Assembly: GCA_002388905.1 (NCBI GenBank)
Contig: DGNJ01000058.1
Span: 29,941-57,749 of the forward strand
Source of the DNA: Cellvibrionales bacterium UBA4495
GTDB lineage: Bacteria > Pseudomonadota > Gammaproteobacteria > Pseudomonadales > Porticoccaceae
Length of the DNA stretch: 27,809 bases
Direction of reading: 5' to 3'
Within the stretch, counting starts at the first letter, position 1. The number at the start of each line of letters is the position of its first letter. A model generated the notes under the pieces. That model was given only the letters and a program-made list of their open reading frames with translations. It did not search any database and was not told where the DNA came from. The translations under genes and the position numbers were made by a program. Below are positions 21,686-27,809 of this stretch, piece by piece.

Positions 21686-22906
21686 TTAGAGTAAGTCTTT
21701 CAGCTTAAAGCTGTCATCTTCGAGCTGGGAGCTGTCCACTTCAACGCCCTGGGTGATCAGTCGCTTGCCCAGCATGAATTCCTGGGGCCGGTTGACGGCG
21801 TCCACAGCCAGTATCTTGTTGTCCTTCAGGTAGAACGCGGCGAAGGACCGGCTGTTTTCAATATCGCCCCGCACGACCACCTGGTCGTAGCCCTGGGAGA
21901 GGCCGGCGATCTGCAGTTTGAGGTCAAACTGGTCCGACCAGAACCACGGCAGCGCGTTGTAGGGTTTGGGATTGCCGCACAGGGTATCGGCGACCACCGA
22001 GGCCTGGTCCACGGCGTTTTGCACCGATTCCAGGCGAATCTGTCGATCGTAGATGGGGTTGTAGTGGGAGGTGCAGTCGCCGGCGGCGAGGATGTCGTGA
22101 TCGCTGGTGCGGCAGTATTCGTCAACCACGATGCCGTTGTCCACCTCCAGCCCCGCTTCTTCCGCCAGTTCCGTGTTGGGCACGATGCCCACGCCCACCA
22201 CCACCAGGTCGGCGGGGTAGACCTGGCCATTATTGCAGACCACGGACTGCACGTCTTTTTCCCCCTCAATGGCTTCGACACCCACGTCGGTGAGGATGTT
22301 GATGCCTTCCTCGGTATGGATCCGGTGGTAGAACGCGGAAATTTCCGGTGCCGTGACCCGTTGAAGAATACGCGGCATGGCCTCGATAACAGTGACCTCC
22401 ATGCCCAGCTGGCGCAGGGAAGCCGCGGTTTCCAGGCCGATGTAGCCGCCCCCGACGATGACCGCCTTGCGGTCGGCTCCGGCGTAGCGCTTGATGCGCT
22501 GGACATCGTCGATGTCGCGCAGGTAGAACACGCCGGGCAGGTCGATACCGGGAATATTGAGCCTGCGTACGCGGGCGCCCACGGTGAGGACCAGTTTGTC
22601 GTAGGGAAAGACTTCCTGGTCATCCAGAATCAGGGTCTTGTTACCCCGGTCGATGGAGGTCACCTCCACCCCCAGGGCGATGCGCACATTGCTGCTCTTG
22701 TAGATGGCCGGCTGGCGAATCAGGATGTCGTCGAACGACTTGCCGCCCGAGAGAAAAGCCTTGGAAAGGGGCGGGCGGTGATAGGGCAGGAAATACTCAT
22801 TACCCAGAATGGAGATGCCGCCCTGCCACCCGCCCTGGCGGAGTTTGGGGGCCACCTGTGCCGCCGCGTGGCTGGCGCCGACGATAATGCAGTTTTCTTT
22901 ACTCAT
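21686..22906 (-). CDS. FAD-dependent ferredoxin reductase (putidaredoxin/rubredoxin reductase type)
   Basis: This 406-aa flavoprotein takes electrons from NAD(P)H and passes them to a 2Fe-2S ferredoxin. It has an FAD-binding Rossmann motif at the N-terminus (CIIVGASHAAAQVAPKLR) and YHRPPLSKAFLSG. A second, NAD-binding GxGxxG-like motif follows (AVIVGGGYIGLETAASLRQL), then ILAAGDCTSHYN with the Asp of the second FAD motif, and the C-terminal PWFWSDQFDLKLQIAGL signature of this reductase group. AGGTGA sits before ATG 22906. Together with the adjacent ferredoxin it makes a class I P450-type redox pair. NADH is the more likely donor by family. It heads the minus-strand block that continues to lutABC. 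Confidence 0.93.
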   Translation of the reverse strand: MSKENCIIVGASHAAAQVAPKLRQGGWQGGISILGNEYFLPYHRPPLSKAFLSGGKSFDDILIRQPAIYKSSNVRIALGVEVTSIDRGNKTLILDDQEVFPYDKLVLTVGARVRRLNIPGIDLPGVFYLRDIDDVQRIKRYAGADRKAVIVGGGYIGLETAASLRQLGMEVTVIEAMPRILQRVTAPEISAFYHRIHTEEGINILTDVGVEAIEGEKDVQSVVCNNGQVYPADLVVVGVGIVPNTELAEEAGLEVDNGIVVDEYCRTSDHDILAAGDCTSHYNPIYDRQIRLESVQNAVDQASVVADTLCGNPKPYNALPWFWSDQFDLKLQIAGLSQGYDQVVVRGDIENSRSFAAFYLKDNKILAVDAVNRPQEFMLGKRLITQGVEVDSSQLEDDSFKLKDLL

Positions 22907-23050
22907 TGTTCACCTGGTTCCTGTTCTTTCGCTATAGTCAAGCCGCCCCGCACGGGGGATGCTCCCATGCCGAATCCACGGCGGAATGGATGGCGTCATG
23001 TTACCAGTGGGCGGGGAGCCGGACAATTGCGCTGCGTCATCCTGAGTTTA

Positions 23051-23080
23051 TTGGAGTTGCCGGCCACGATTGATTATATT
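23051..23080 (+). promoter_or_regulatory. candidate promoter of the SDR-yhhQ-macro-NADAR operon
   Basis: TTGGAG (23051-23056) and TATATT (23075-23080) are 18 bases apart, upstream of ATG 23137 in the gap divergent from the reductase gene. It is the best sigma-70 match there, but only moderate. Confidence 0.4.
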
Positions 23081-23136
23081 GACGGGCTCCCGTATTCCCG
23101 GCGCCATTGCGCCCTCGATTTGCACCAGGGGACACC

Positions 23137-23892
23137 ATGACTGACAGTAAAGCGGCGCTCGTGACCGGTGGCGCCATTCGCGTGGGGCTGGATTTCGCCC
23201 GTTTCCTCGCCAGCCAGGGTTACGATATTGCCATCCATTACAACAGTTCCGCGAGGGCCGCGGAGGACGCGGCGACGGAAATTCGCAAGTCCGGCGTCCG
23301 CTGCGAGATTTTCCGCTTCGACTTTCTCTCTGATCAGGACCCGTCTGCACTGGTGGAGCAGGTGGCGGAGGTTTTTCCTCACCTGGGCGTGCTGGTCAAC
23401 TGTGCCTCCATCTACAATGCCGCTCCCGTGGCCGAGACCACGGCGGAGATGCTCAGAACCGAATTCCAGGTCAATTATTTCACGCCCTTCCTGTTGAGCG
23501 GGGCCTTCGCCCGGCGTATCGGCGCCGGCAATATCATCAATATCATCGACAACAAGATCGCCTTCCAGCAGTACCAGTACGGCGCCTACCTGTCCGCCAA
23601 GAAAGCCCTGGCGGAACTGACGCGGATGACCGCGATGGAATTCGCCCCGCGCATTCGGGTCAACGGTATCGCGCCGGGGGTCATCCTGCCGGGCAGCAAC
23701 CGTACCGCCGACTATATCGATTGGCGGGTGCGCGGTATTCCGCTCAAGCGCCAGGGCGAGACCGACCATTTGTGCCGGGCCCTGGGGTATATCCTCGACA
23801 ACGACTTCATAACCGGGCAGATACTCTTCGTCGACGGTGGCGAGGGCCTGTACCACATCGGCCAGAATGCCGAGGTTTACCGGCCCGACTAG
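23137..23892 (+). CDS. pteridine-reductase-like short-chain dehydrogenase/reductase
   Basis: This 251-aa SDR has a Rossmann NADP-type motif at the N-terminus (ALVTGGAIRVGLDFARFLAS) and the HYNSSARAA segment after strand 2. NCASIYNAAPV follows, then IIDNKIAFQQYQ, the catalytic YLSAK (Tyr and Lys) and RVNGIAPGVILPG. TGGAxRxG, HYNSS and the IID-N motif place it nearest the pteridine reductase/FolM group, which reduces dihydropterins, rather than FabG-like enzymes. Its usual Asn-Asn-Ala-Ser is Asn-Cys-Ala-Ser here. I start it at ATG 23137 rather than TTG 23107; CAGGGG lies close upstream. It is the first gene of a four-gene operon, with yhhQ starting 12 nt after its stop. The exact substrate is not proven. 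Confidence 0.82.
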   Translation: MTDSKAALVTGGAIRVGLDFARFLASQGYDIAIHYNSSARAAEDAATEIRKSGVRCEIFRFDFLSDQDPSALVEQVAEVFPHLGVLVNCASIYNAAPVAETTAEMLRTEFQVNYFTPFLLSGAFARRIGAGNIINIIDNKIAFQQYQYGAYLSAKKALAELTRMTAMEFAPRIRVNGIAPGVILPGSNRTADYIDWRVRGIPLKRQGETDHLCRALGYILDNDFITGQILFVDGGEGLYHIGQNAEVYRPD

Positions 23893-23904
23893 GGCCGAAC
23901 GGCC

Positions 23905-24666
23905 ATGGACACCGGGGCCATCGACAGTCAGCCGCAGACCGGCACCCACCACCGCCGTTTCCGCTATTACGACCTGATCATGGCGTCCTTCGTGACGGTG
24001 CTGCTGTGCTCCAACCTGATCGGCCCGGCCAAAATCTGCGAACTGTCGCTGCCCTTCAGCCTGCCGGTGGTGGGGTCCACCCTGGCTTTTGGGGCCGGCA
24101 ACCTGTTCTTCCCCATTGGCTATATCTTCGGTGACATCCTCACCGAGGTCTACGGGTATGCCCGCACCCGCCGGGTTATCTGGATGGGCTTTTTCGCCAT
24201 GATCTTCGCCACGGCCATGTCGGCGATTATCATCCACTTGCCGCCCGCGCCCGGCGAGCCTTTCAACGCGGTTTTGCAGCCGGCGCTGGAAATCGTTTTC
24301 GGCAATACCTACCGGATTGTGGCGGCCTCCATGGTCGCCTACTGGGCCGGGGATTTCGTCAATTCCTATGTCATGGCCAAAATGAAGATTCTGACCGGAG
24401 GGCGCTATCTCTGGACCCGGACCATCGGTTCCACCCTGGCCGGGCAGGGCGTGGACAGCCTGATTTTCTATCCCATCGCCTTCTGGGGCGTCTGGTCCGG
24501 GGAGAGCCTGGTGGCGGTGATCGCTTTCAATTTCGCCTTCAAGACGGTTTTCGAGGCCCTGATGACACCCTTTACCTATGCGGTGGTACGCTTCCTGAAA
24601 CATCGGGAGCAGGTGGATGTCTATGATGTGGGTACCCGTTTCACACCTTTTTCCCTGAGCGATTGA
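23905..24666 (+). CDS. yhhQ: queuosine precursor transporter YhhQ (QPTR family)
   Basis: YhhQ is a six-helix inner-membrane protein that imports the queuosine precursors preQ0 and preQ1. The 253-aa sequence has typical segments: YDLIMASFVTVLLCSNLIGP in helix 1, LFFPIGYIFGDILTEVYGYA with conserved Asp and Glu, a middle helix AASMVAYWAGDFVNSYVMAK, and RTIGSTLAGQGVDSLIFYPI near the third quarter. All are strong family marks. It starts 12 nt after the SDR stop and ends 12 nt before the macrodomain gene, so it is inside the operon. Conservation around AGDFVNS supports an active carrier. Whether the ligand is preQ0, preQ1, queuine or another pterin-like base cannot be read from sequence. Confidence 0.92.
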   Translation: MDTGAIDSQPQTGTHHRRFRYYDLIMASFVTVLLCSNLIGPAKICELSLPFSLPVVGSTLAFGAGNLFFPIGYIFGDILTEVYGYARTRRVIWMGFFAMIFATAMSAIIIHLPPAPGEPFNAVLQPALEIVFGNTYRIVAASMVAYWAGDFVNSYVMAKMKILTGGRYLWTRTIGSTLAGQGVDSLIFYPIAFWGVWSGESLVAVIAFNFAFKTVFEALMTPFTYAVVRFLKHREQVDVYDVGTRFTPFSLSD

Positions 24667-24678
24667 GGAGGACCCGTC

Positions 24679-25203
24679 ATGGCCGGAACAAAGCTGGAAG
24701 TGGTGGACGGCGATATCACCAGGTTGAAGGTGGATGCCGTGGTTAATGCGGCCAACAAGAAGCTGGCCGGCGGTGGCGGCGTGGACGGCGCCATTCACCG
24801 GGCCGCCGGCAAGGAGAAATTGCAGAAGGCCTGCCGCCAGATCGGTGGCTGCCCCACCGGTGAGGTACGGGTCACCGAAGGCTTCGACCTGCCTGCAAAG
24901 TATATTTTCCACGCCGTGGGGCCGGTGTGGCGCGACGGCGCCCACGGCGAGGACCAGCAACTGGCCGCCTGCTACCGGAATGCCATCCGGGAGGCCGGCG
25001 AGCGCGACGTGGCCAGTATCGCCTTTCCCGCCATCAGTTGCGGCGTTTATGGCTTTCCCATGGAGCGGGCCGTCGACATAGCCGTGAGCACGGTTGGCGA
25101 TGCCGTGAAATCCGCCAGCGGCATTGAAAAGGTCGTTTTTTGCTGCTTTGATGCGGAAATGGCCGAGTGCTATCGGGACGCACTGGCCGATCGGGGGGAC
25201 TGA
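24679..25203 (+). CDS. macrodomain protein, O-acetyl-ADP-ribose deacetylase type (YmdB-like)
   Basis: This 174-aa single macrodomain binds and usually hydrolyses ADP-ribose derivatives. Family marks are VVDGDITRLKVDAVVNAANK at the N-terminus with the conserved Asp, Asn and Asn, the glycine loop GGGGVDGAIHRAAG, and CPTGEVRVTEGFDLPAKYIF. The second loop SIAFPAISCGVYGFPMERA is the usual phosphate-binding loop. The protein is nearest the bacterial YmdB/MacroD type, which removes acetyl from O-acetyl-ADP-ribose and mono-ADP-ribose from Glu or Asp. Ribosome site GAGGAGG precedes ATG 24679. It is followed after 24 nt by a NADAR gene. Substrate cannot be told from sequence; de-ADP-ribosylation is a fair inference. 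Confidence 0.93.
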   Translation: MAGTKLEVVDGDITRLKVDAVVNAANKKLAGGGGVDGAIHRAAGKEKLQKACRQIGGCPTGEVRVTEGFDLPAKYIFHAVGPVWRDGAHGEDQQLAACYRNAIREAGERDVASIAFPAISCGVYGFPMERAVDIAVSTVGDAVKSASGIEKVVFCCFDAEMAECYRDALADRGD

Positions 25204-25227
25204 CGAGATTGTGATTAGTTGTGAGAG

Positions 25228-25725
25228 ATGGTATCTGGCGCTATGAGTTCTCTTTCATCGAAGGTGCCGGAGGACGCCTATCTCCTCAGTCGCACCGATG
25301 CGCTCCATCCCCTGGCGGCTTTTTCCCGCCACGCCTTCGAGCTGGACGGCGATACCTGGCCTTCCGTGGAGCATTACTTCCAGGCCATGAAGTTCCGTGA
25401 CCGCCGGATCCGCGAGGCCATTCGCGACGCGCCCCACCCCCGGCTGGCCCAGAAGATTGCCCGTCGGCGCTTCTGGAAAATCCGCCGGGACTGGAAAAAA
25501 CTCCGGCGGGTACTCATGACCCGGGCCACCTATATCAAATGCCTGACCCACCCCGAGGTGCGGGACGAATTGCTCGCCACCGGCGAACTGACCATCGTCG
25601 AGAACAGCCTTTACGACCATTACTGGGGTTGCGGCCGGGATCAGCGGGGGAACAACTATTTCGGCAAAATGCTGATGGATGTGCGCAACCGCCTGCGCGA
25701 GGAAAAGGCGCGGCAGGCGGTCTGA
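25228..25725 (+). CDS. NADAR (YbiA/DUF1768) family protein
   Basis: This 165-aa NADAR protein belongs to a family reported to cleave the N-glycosidic bond of ADP-ribose-like and early riboflavin intermediates. Some members reverse guanine ADP-ribosylation of DNA. The signatures are present: WPSVEHYFQAMKF with the conserved Glu and His, the basic helix ARRRFWKIRRDWKKLRRVLM, and near the C-terminus DHYWGCGRDQRGNNYFGKML. Start is ATG 25228, or ATG 25243 (five residues shorter); no strong ribosome site separates them. It is the last gene of the SDR-yhhQ-macro operon and ends 43 bp from the convergent alr gene. Adjacency to a macrodomain protein is notable because both folds handle ADP-ribose conjugates. 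Confidence 0.9.
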   Translation: MVSGAMSSLSSKVPEDAYLLSRTDALHPLAAFSRHAFELDGDTWPSVEHYFQAMKFRDRRIREAIRDAPHPRLAQKIARRRFWKIRRDWKKLRRVLMTRATYIKCLTHPEVRDELLATGELTIVENSLYDHYWGCGRDQRGNNYFGKMLMDVRNRLREEKARQAV

Positions 25726-25768
25726 GAACGGGCTGTCGCCGGCGGGGGCAATAACCTCGATTCGACGG

Positions 25769-26863
25769 TCATTCGGCCGGCTCCTGATTATACACCCTGG
25801 GCACCCGCGCCGGCATCCGCGCCAGCAATTCGTAGCCAATGGTGCCTGCCCCGGCCGCCACCTCGTTGACGCTGAGGTGTTCGCCCCACAATTCCACGTC
25901 TGAACCGATACCCACGTCGTCCAGGTCGGTGACGTCCACGGTAATCAGGTCCATGGAAACCCGGCCCGCCAGGGGTGCCCGGTGGCCCGCCACCAGCACC
26001 GGTGTGCCCGAGGGCGCGGTGCGGGGATAGCCGTCGCCGTAGCCTGCGGGGATAGTGGCAATCAGGGAGGAACGTCGGGCCTGCCAGTCGCCGCCGTAGC
26101 CCACCCGGTCGCCGGCGGGTATCCGGCGTACGGATATTACCCGGGAACTGAACGTCATCACCGGCCTCAGCCGGTCCGCCTCGGCGTGTGGCACGGTAAA
26201 GGGGGAATTGCCGTAAAGCATGAAACCCGGTCGGTTCCACCGGGCCCGGGTCGCTTCCCAGGCCAGCAGACCGGGGGAGTTGGCAATACTGAGCGGTGCG
26301 CCGAAGGGCCTCGCCAGCTCGCGGAGAAGCTCCACTTGCCGGTGGGTGAAGGGGTTGTCCAGTTCGTCGGCGCAGGCCAGGTGGGTGGCAAACACGATTT
26401 CGTCCTCGACCTTGCCGCTGTCCCGCAGAATCCGGTAAATGTCGGGCACCGATGCCGGGGTCGCGCCGAGCCGGTGCATGCCGGTATCCACCTTCAACCA
26501 CACCCGGACCGGCGCCTGCAGCCGCGCCTCCGCTACCGCTTCCGCCTGGACGCCGTTCTCCACCATCAGCCAGAAACCGTGGCGTCCCGCCTGCTCCACG
26601 TCGGTCCTCGAGAAGGGGCCCTCCAGCAGCAGAACAGGCAGTGCGATACCGGCCTCGCGCAGCGTCAGGGCCTCGTCCACGGAAGCCACGGCCAGGGCCG
26701 GAGCCTGGCTTTCCAGGGCTCTCGCCACGGCCAGGGCACCGTGGCCGTAGCCGTCGGCCTTGATCACCGCCAGGGTCTGGGAGGCGGGGGCCAGTGACTG
26801 GGCGAGGCGGAAGTTGTGGCGCAGGGCATCGAGGTTGATCAGCGCTTGCGTGGGTCGAGTCAT
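25769..26863 (-). CDS. alr: alanine racemase
   Basis: This PLP enzyme interconverts L- and D-alanine for cell-wall peptidoglycan. The 364-aa protein has the PLP lysine Lys35 in VIKADGYGHGA, the RPGFMLYGNSP motif of the C-terminal side of the barrel, and Tyr256 in RVGYGGDW as the second catalytic base. VSMDLITVDVTDL and IGYELLARMPARVPRVY close the beta domain. An upstream ATG at 27019 extends the frame into non-coding sequence. I chose ATG 26863 because the GGAAG site lies 6 bases upstream and the homology begins there. It is convergent with the NADAR gene and divergent from the hydantoinase gene. Length and motifs look complete and functional. Confidence 0.94.
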   Translation of the reverse strand: MTRPTQALINLDALRHNFRLAQSLAPASQTLAVIKADGYGHGALAVARALESQAPALAVASVDEALTLREAGIALPVLLLEGPFSRTDVEQAGRHGFWLMVENGVQAEAVAEARLQAPVRVWLKVDTGMHRLGATPASVPDIYRILRDSGKVEDEIVFATHLACADELDNPFTHRQVELLRELARPFGAPLSIANSPGLLAWEATRARWNRPGFMLYGNSPFTVPHAEADRLRPVMTFSSRVISVRRIPAGDRVGYGGDWQARRSSLIATIPAGYGDGYPRTAPSGTPVLVAGHRAPLAGRVSMDLITVDVTDLDDVGIGSDVELWGEHLSVNEVAAGAGTIGYELLARMPARVPRVYNQEPAE

Positions 26864-26893
26864 AATGGCTTCCGGGGCAGTGCGTCGATTATA

Positions 26894-26911
26894 GGGAAGC
26901 GGGTGCTTCCC
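26894..26911. repeat. hairpin GGGAAGC/GCTTCCC upstream of alr
   Basis: Perfect 7-bp arms with a 4-nt GGGT loop lie about 30 bp upstream of the alr start. There is no T-tract, so it is not a terminator in either direction; it is a possible leader structure or operator. Confidence 0.45.
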
Positions 26912-27027
26912 TGACAATTTGGCATTTCCGGCACCGGTATCGCCGGGCGTCGCTAAGGTGCTGTCTACGCGGGGTTCCCGGGCCCTGCCACGGCCTGGTT
27001 CGATAGTCCCAATGCACATGGTCGCTG

Positions 27028-27046
27028 GACAATCGATATAATTGTC
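27028..27046 (+). promoter_or_regulatory. inverted repeat GACAAT/ATTGTC with embedded TATAAT
   Basis: Six-bp arms separated by 7 nt contain a perfect -10 hexamer TATAAT (27037-27042) reading toward the hydantoinase gene. No -35 near consensus is visible at the right spacing, so activator dependence or repression through the palindrome is plausible. Confidence 0.45.
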
Positions 27047-27090
27047 GCCTTCGCAGGCATTTACCCGCTAACAGGTTTCAAGTGATTCCC

Positions 27091-27809
27091 ATGGCACAGC
27101 AGAACACGGACACAGGCACCTGGGACTTCTGGATCGACCGGGGCGGCACCTTTACCGATATCGTCGCGCGCCGGCCCGACGGCGAACTGGTGACCCACAA
27201 GCTGCTTTCCGAGAACCCCCAGCAGTACCGGGACGCGGCCCTGCAGGGTATCCGGGTACTGCTGGGTGTGGACGCCGGCGCGCCCATCCCCGCCGAGCGT
27301 ATCCGCGCCGTCAAAATGGGCACCACCGTCGCCACCAACGCCTTGCTGGAACGCAAGGGGGATGCCACGGTGCTGGTGATCACCGAGGGTTTTGGCGACG
27401 CCCTGCGCATCGGCTACCAGGCCCGCCCGCGGATTTTCGACCTCCATATCCGCTTGCCGGAGATGCTCTACAGCCGGGTTGTCGAGGCCCGGGAGCGCCT
27501 GAGCGCCCACGGGGAGGTGCTGGCGCCCCTGGACGAGGCAAGGATACGGCGCGATCTGCAACAGCTCTACCAGCAGGGTTTTCGCGCCCTGGCCATCTGC
27601 CTGCTCCACGGTTACCGCTATCCCGACCACGAGCGGGCCATTGCCGCCATCGCCCGGGAGACCGGTTTTACCCAGATATCGGTGAGCAGCGAGGCCAGCC
27701 CGCTGATGAAGCTGGTGAGCCGGGGGGACACCACCGTGGTGGACGCCTATCTCTCCCCGATCCTGGCGCGCTATGTCCGCCAGGTCGCCGACGCGCTCAA
27801 CATCGAGAC
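27091..27809 (+). CDS. hydantoinase/5-oxoprolinase, N-terminal part (HyuA/OplAH type)
   Basis: This open frame runs off the right edge; about 239 codons are visible. It opens with [20 protein letters not shown], which contains the DRGGTFTD nucleotide-binding signature of the hydantoinase_A/oxoprolinase family. [17 protein letters not shown] and [15 protein letters not shown], also strong marks, come later. Family members hydrolyse 5-oxoproline or hydantoins with ATP, or carboxylate acetone or acetophenone. 5-oxoprolinases of the OplAH type are single chains of about 1,200 residues, whereas HyuA is about 700 aa with a separate HyuB, so the full length is needed to tell them apart. Start is ATG 27091. 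It is divergent from alr. Confidence 0.92.
   Translation, partial: MAQQNTDTGTWDFWIDRGGTFTDIVARRPDGELVTHKLLSENPQQYRDAALQGIRVLLGVDAGAPIPAERIRAVKMGTTVATNALLERKGDATVLVITEGFGDALRIGYQARPRIFDLHIRLPEMLYSRVVEARERLSAHGEVLAPLDEARIRRDLQQLYQQGFRALAICLLHGYRYPDHERAIAAIARETGFTQISVSSEASPLMKLVSRGDTTVVDAYLSPILARYVRQVADALNIE

Noticed and set aside
23074-24960. Minus-strand open frame opposite the SDR, yhhQ and macro genes
   Set aside because: The three genes on the plus strand are strongly supported; the antisense frame has shadow-like composition.
26864-27019. N-terminal extension of alanine racemase to ATG 27019
   Set aside because: The extension has non-conserved Arg/Gly-rich sequence, while ATG 26863 has a ribosome site and matches the family start.

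Overview
The window is 27.8 kb of GC-rich chromosome from a gammaproteobacterium, probably marine or otherwise environmental. The lineage is suggested by the gene order rlmN-pilW-rodZ-ispG-hisS-yfgM-bamB, the ygiQ and lutABC homologues, and a large TonB receptor of the type common in marine Gammaproteobacteria. I cannot name the genus from the sequence alone.

Layout. (1) 1-6593: a conserved housekeeping operon of tightly packed or overlapping genes on the + strand. It covers rRNA/tRNA methylation, type IV pilus assembly, cell shape, isoprenoids, histidyl-tRNA and outer-membrane protein assembly, and it ends at a two-way terminator shared with a convergent sirtuin gene. (2) 7716-10952: a TonB-dependent receptor and a Frag1/DRAM-like membrane protein. 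(3) 10979-13216: ygiQ, on the minus strand. (4) 13562-14902: a PAS-GAF-GGDEF diguanylate cyclase. (5) 15119-18333: a small, AT-richer chromosomal integron. (6) 18387-22906: a minus-strand block of lutABC preceded by a 2Fe-2S ferredoxin and its reductase. (7) 23137-25725: a plus-strand operon of a pteridine-reductase-like SDR, a YhhQ queuosine-precursor transporter, a macrodomain protein and a NADAR protein. (8) alanine racemase on the minus strand, and the divergent start of a hydantoinase/5-oxoprolinase gene that runs off the window.

The integron is the main point of interest. Its integrase gene is dead: an internal deletion of roughly 150 codons plus a frameshift joins the N-terminal part to the last part of the protein. 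A textbook LexA (SOS) box still sits just upstream of it. The cassettes run divergently from it. Their ends can be placed to the base, because the R'' box of each of the first three attC sites is the exact reverse complement of the 5' end of its own cassette. Cassette 1 carries an unknown 142-aa protein. Cassette 2 carries a GIY-YIG protein with a possible winged-helix N-terminus. Cassette 3 carries two overlapping genes: a secreted protein of five 20-residue two-cysteine repeats, and a MNT-type nucleotidyltransferase. The last segment carries a 75-aa membrane protein and ends in a degraded attC about 50 bp from lutC. With no working integrase, the array should be frozen unless one acts in trans.

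A second point of interest is the four-gene operon at 23137-25725. It combines a pterin-type reductase, a deazaguanine-type transporter and two different ADP-ribose-handling folds, which suggests metabolism or repair of GTP-derived heterocycles or removal of ADP-ribosylation.
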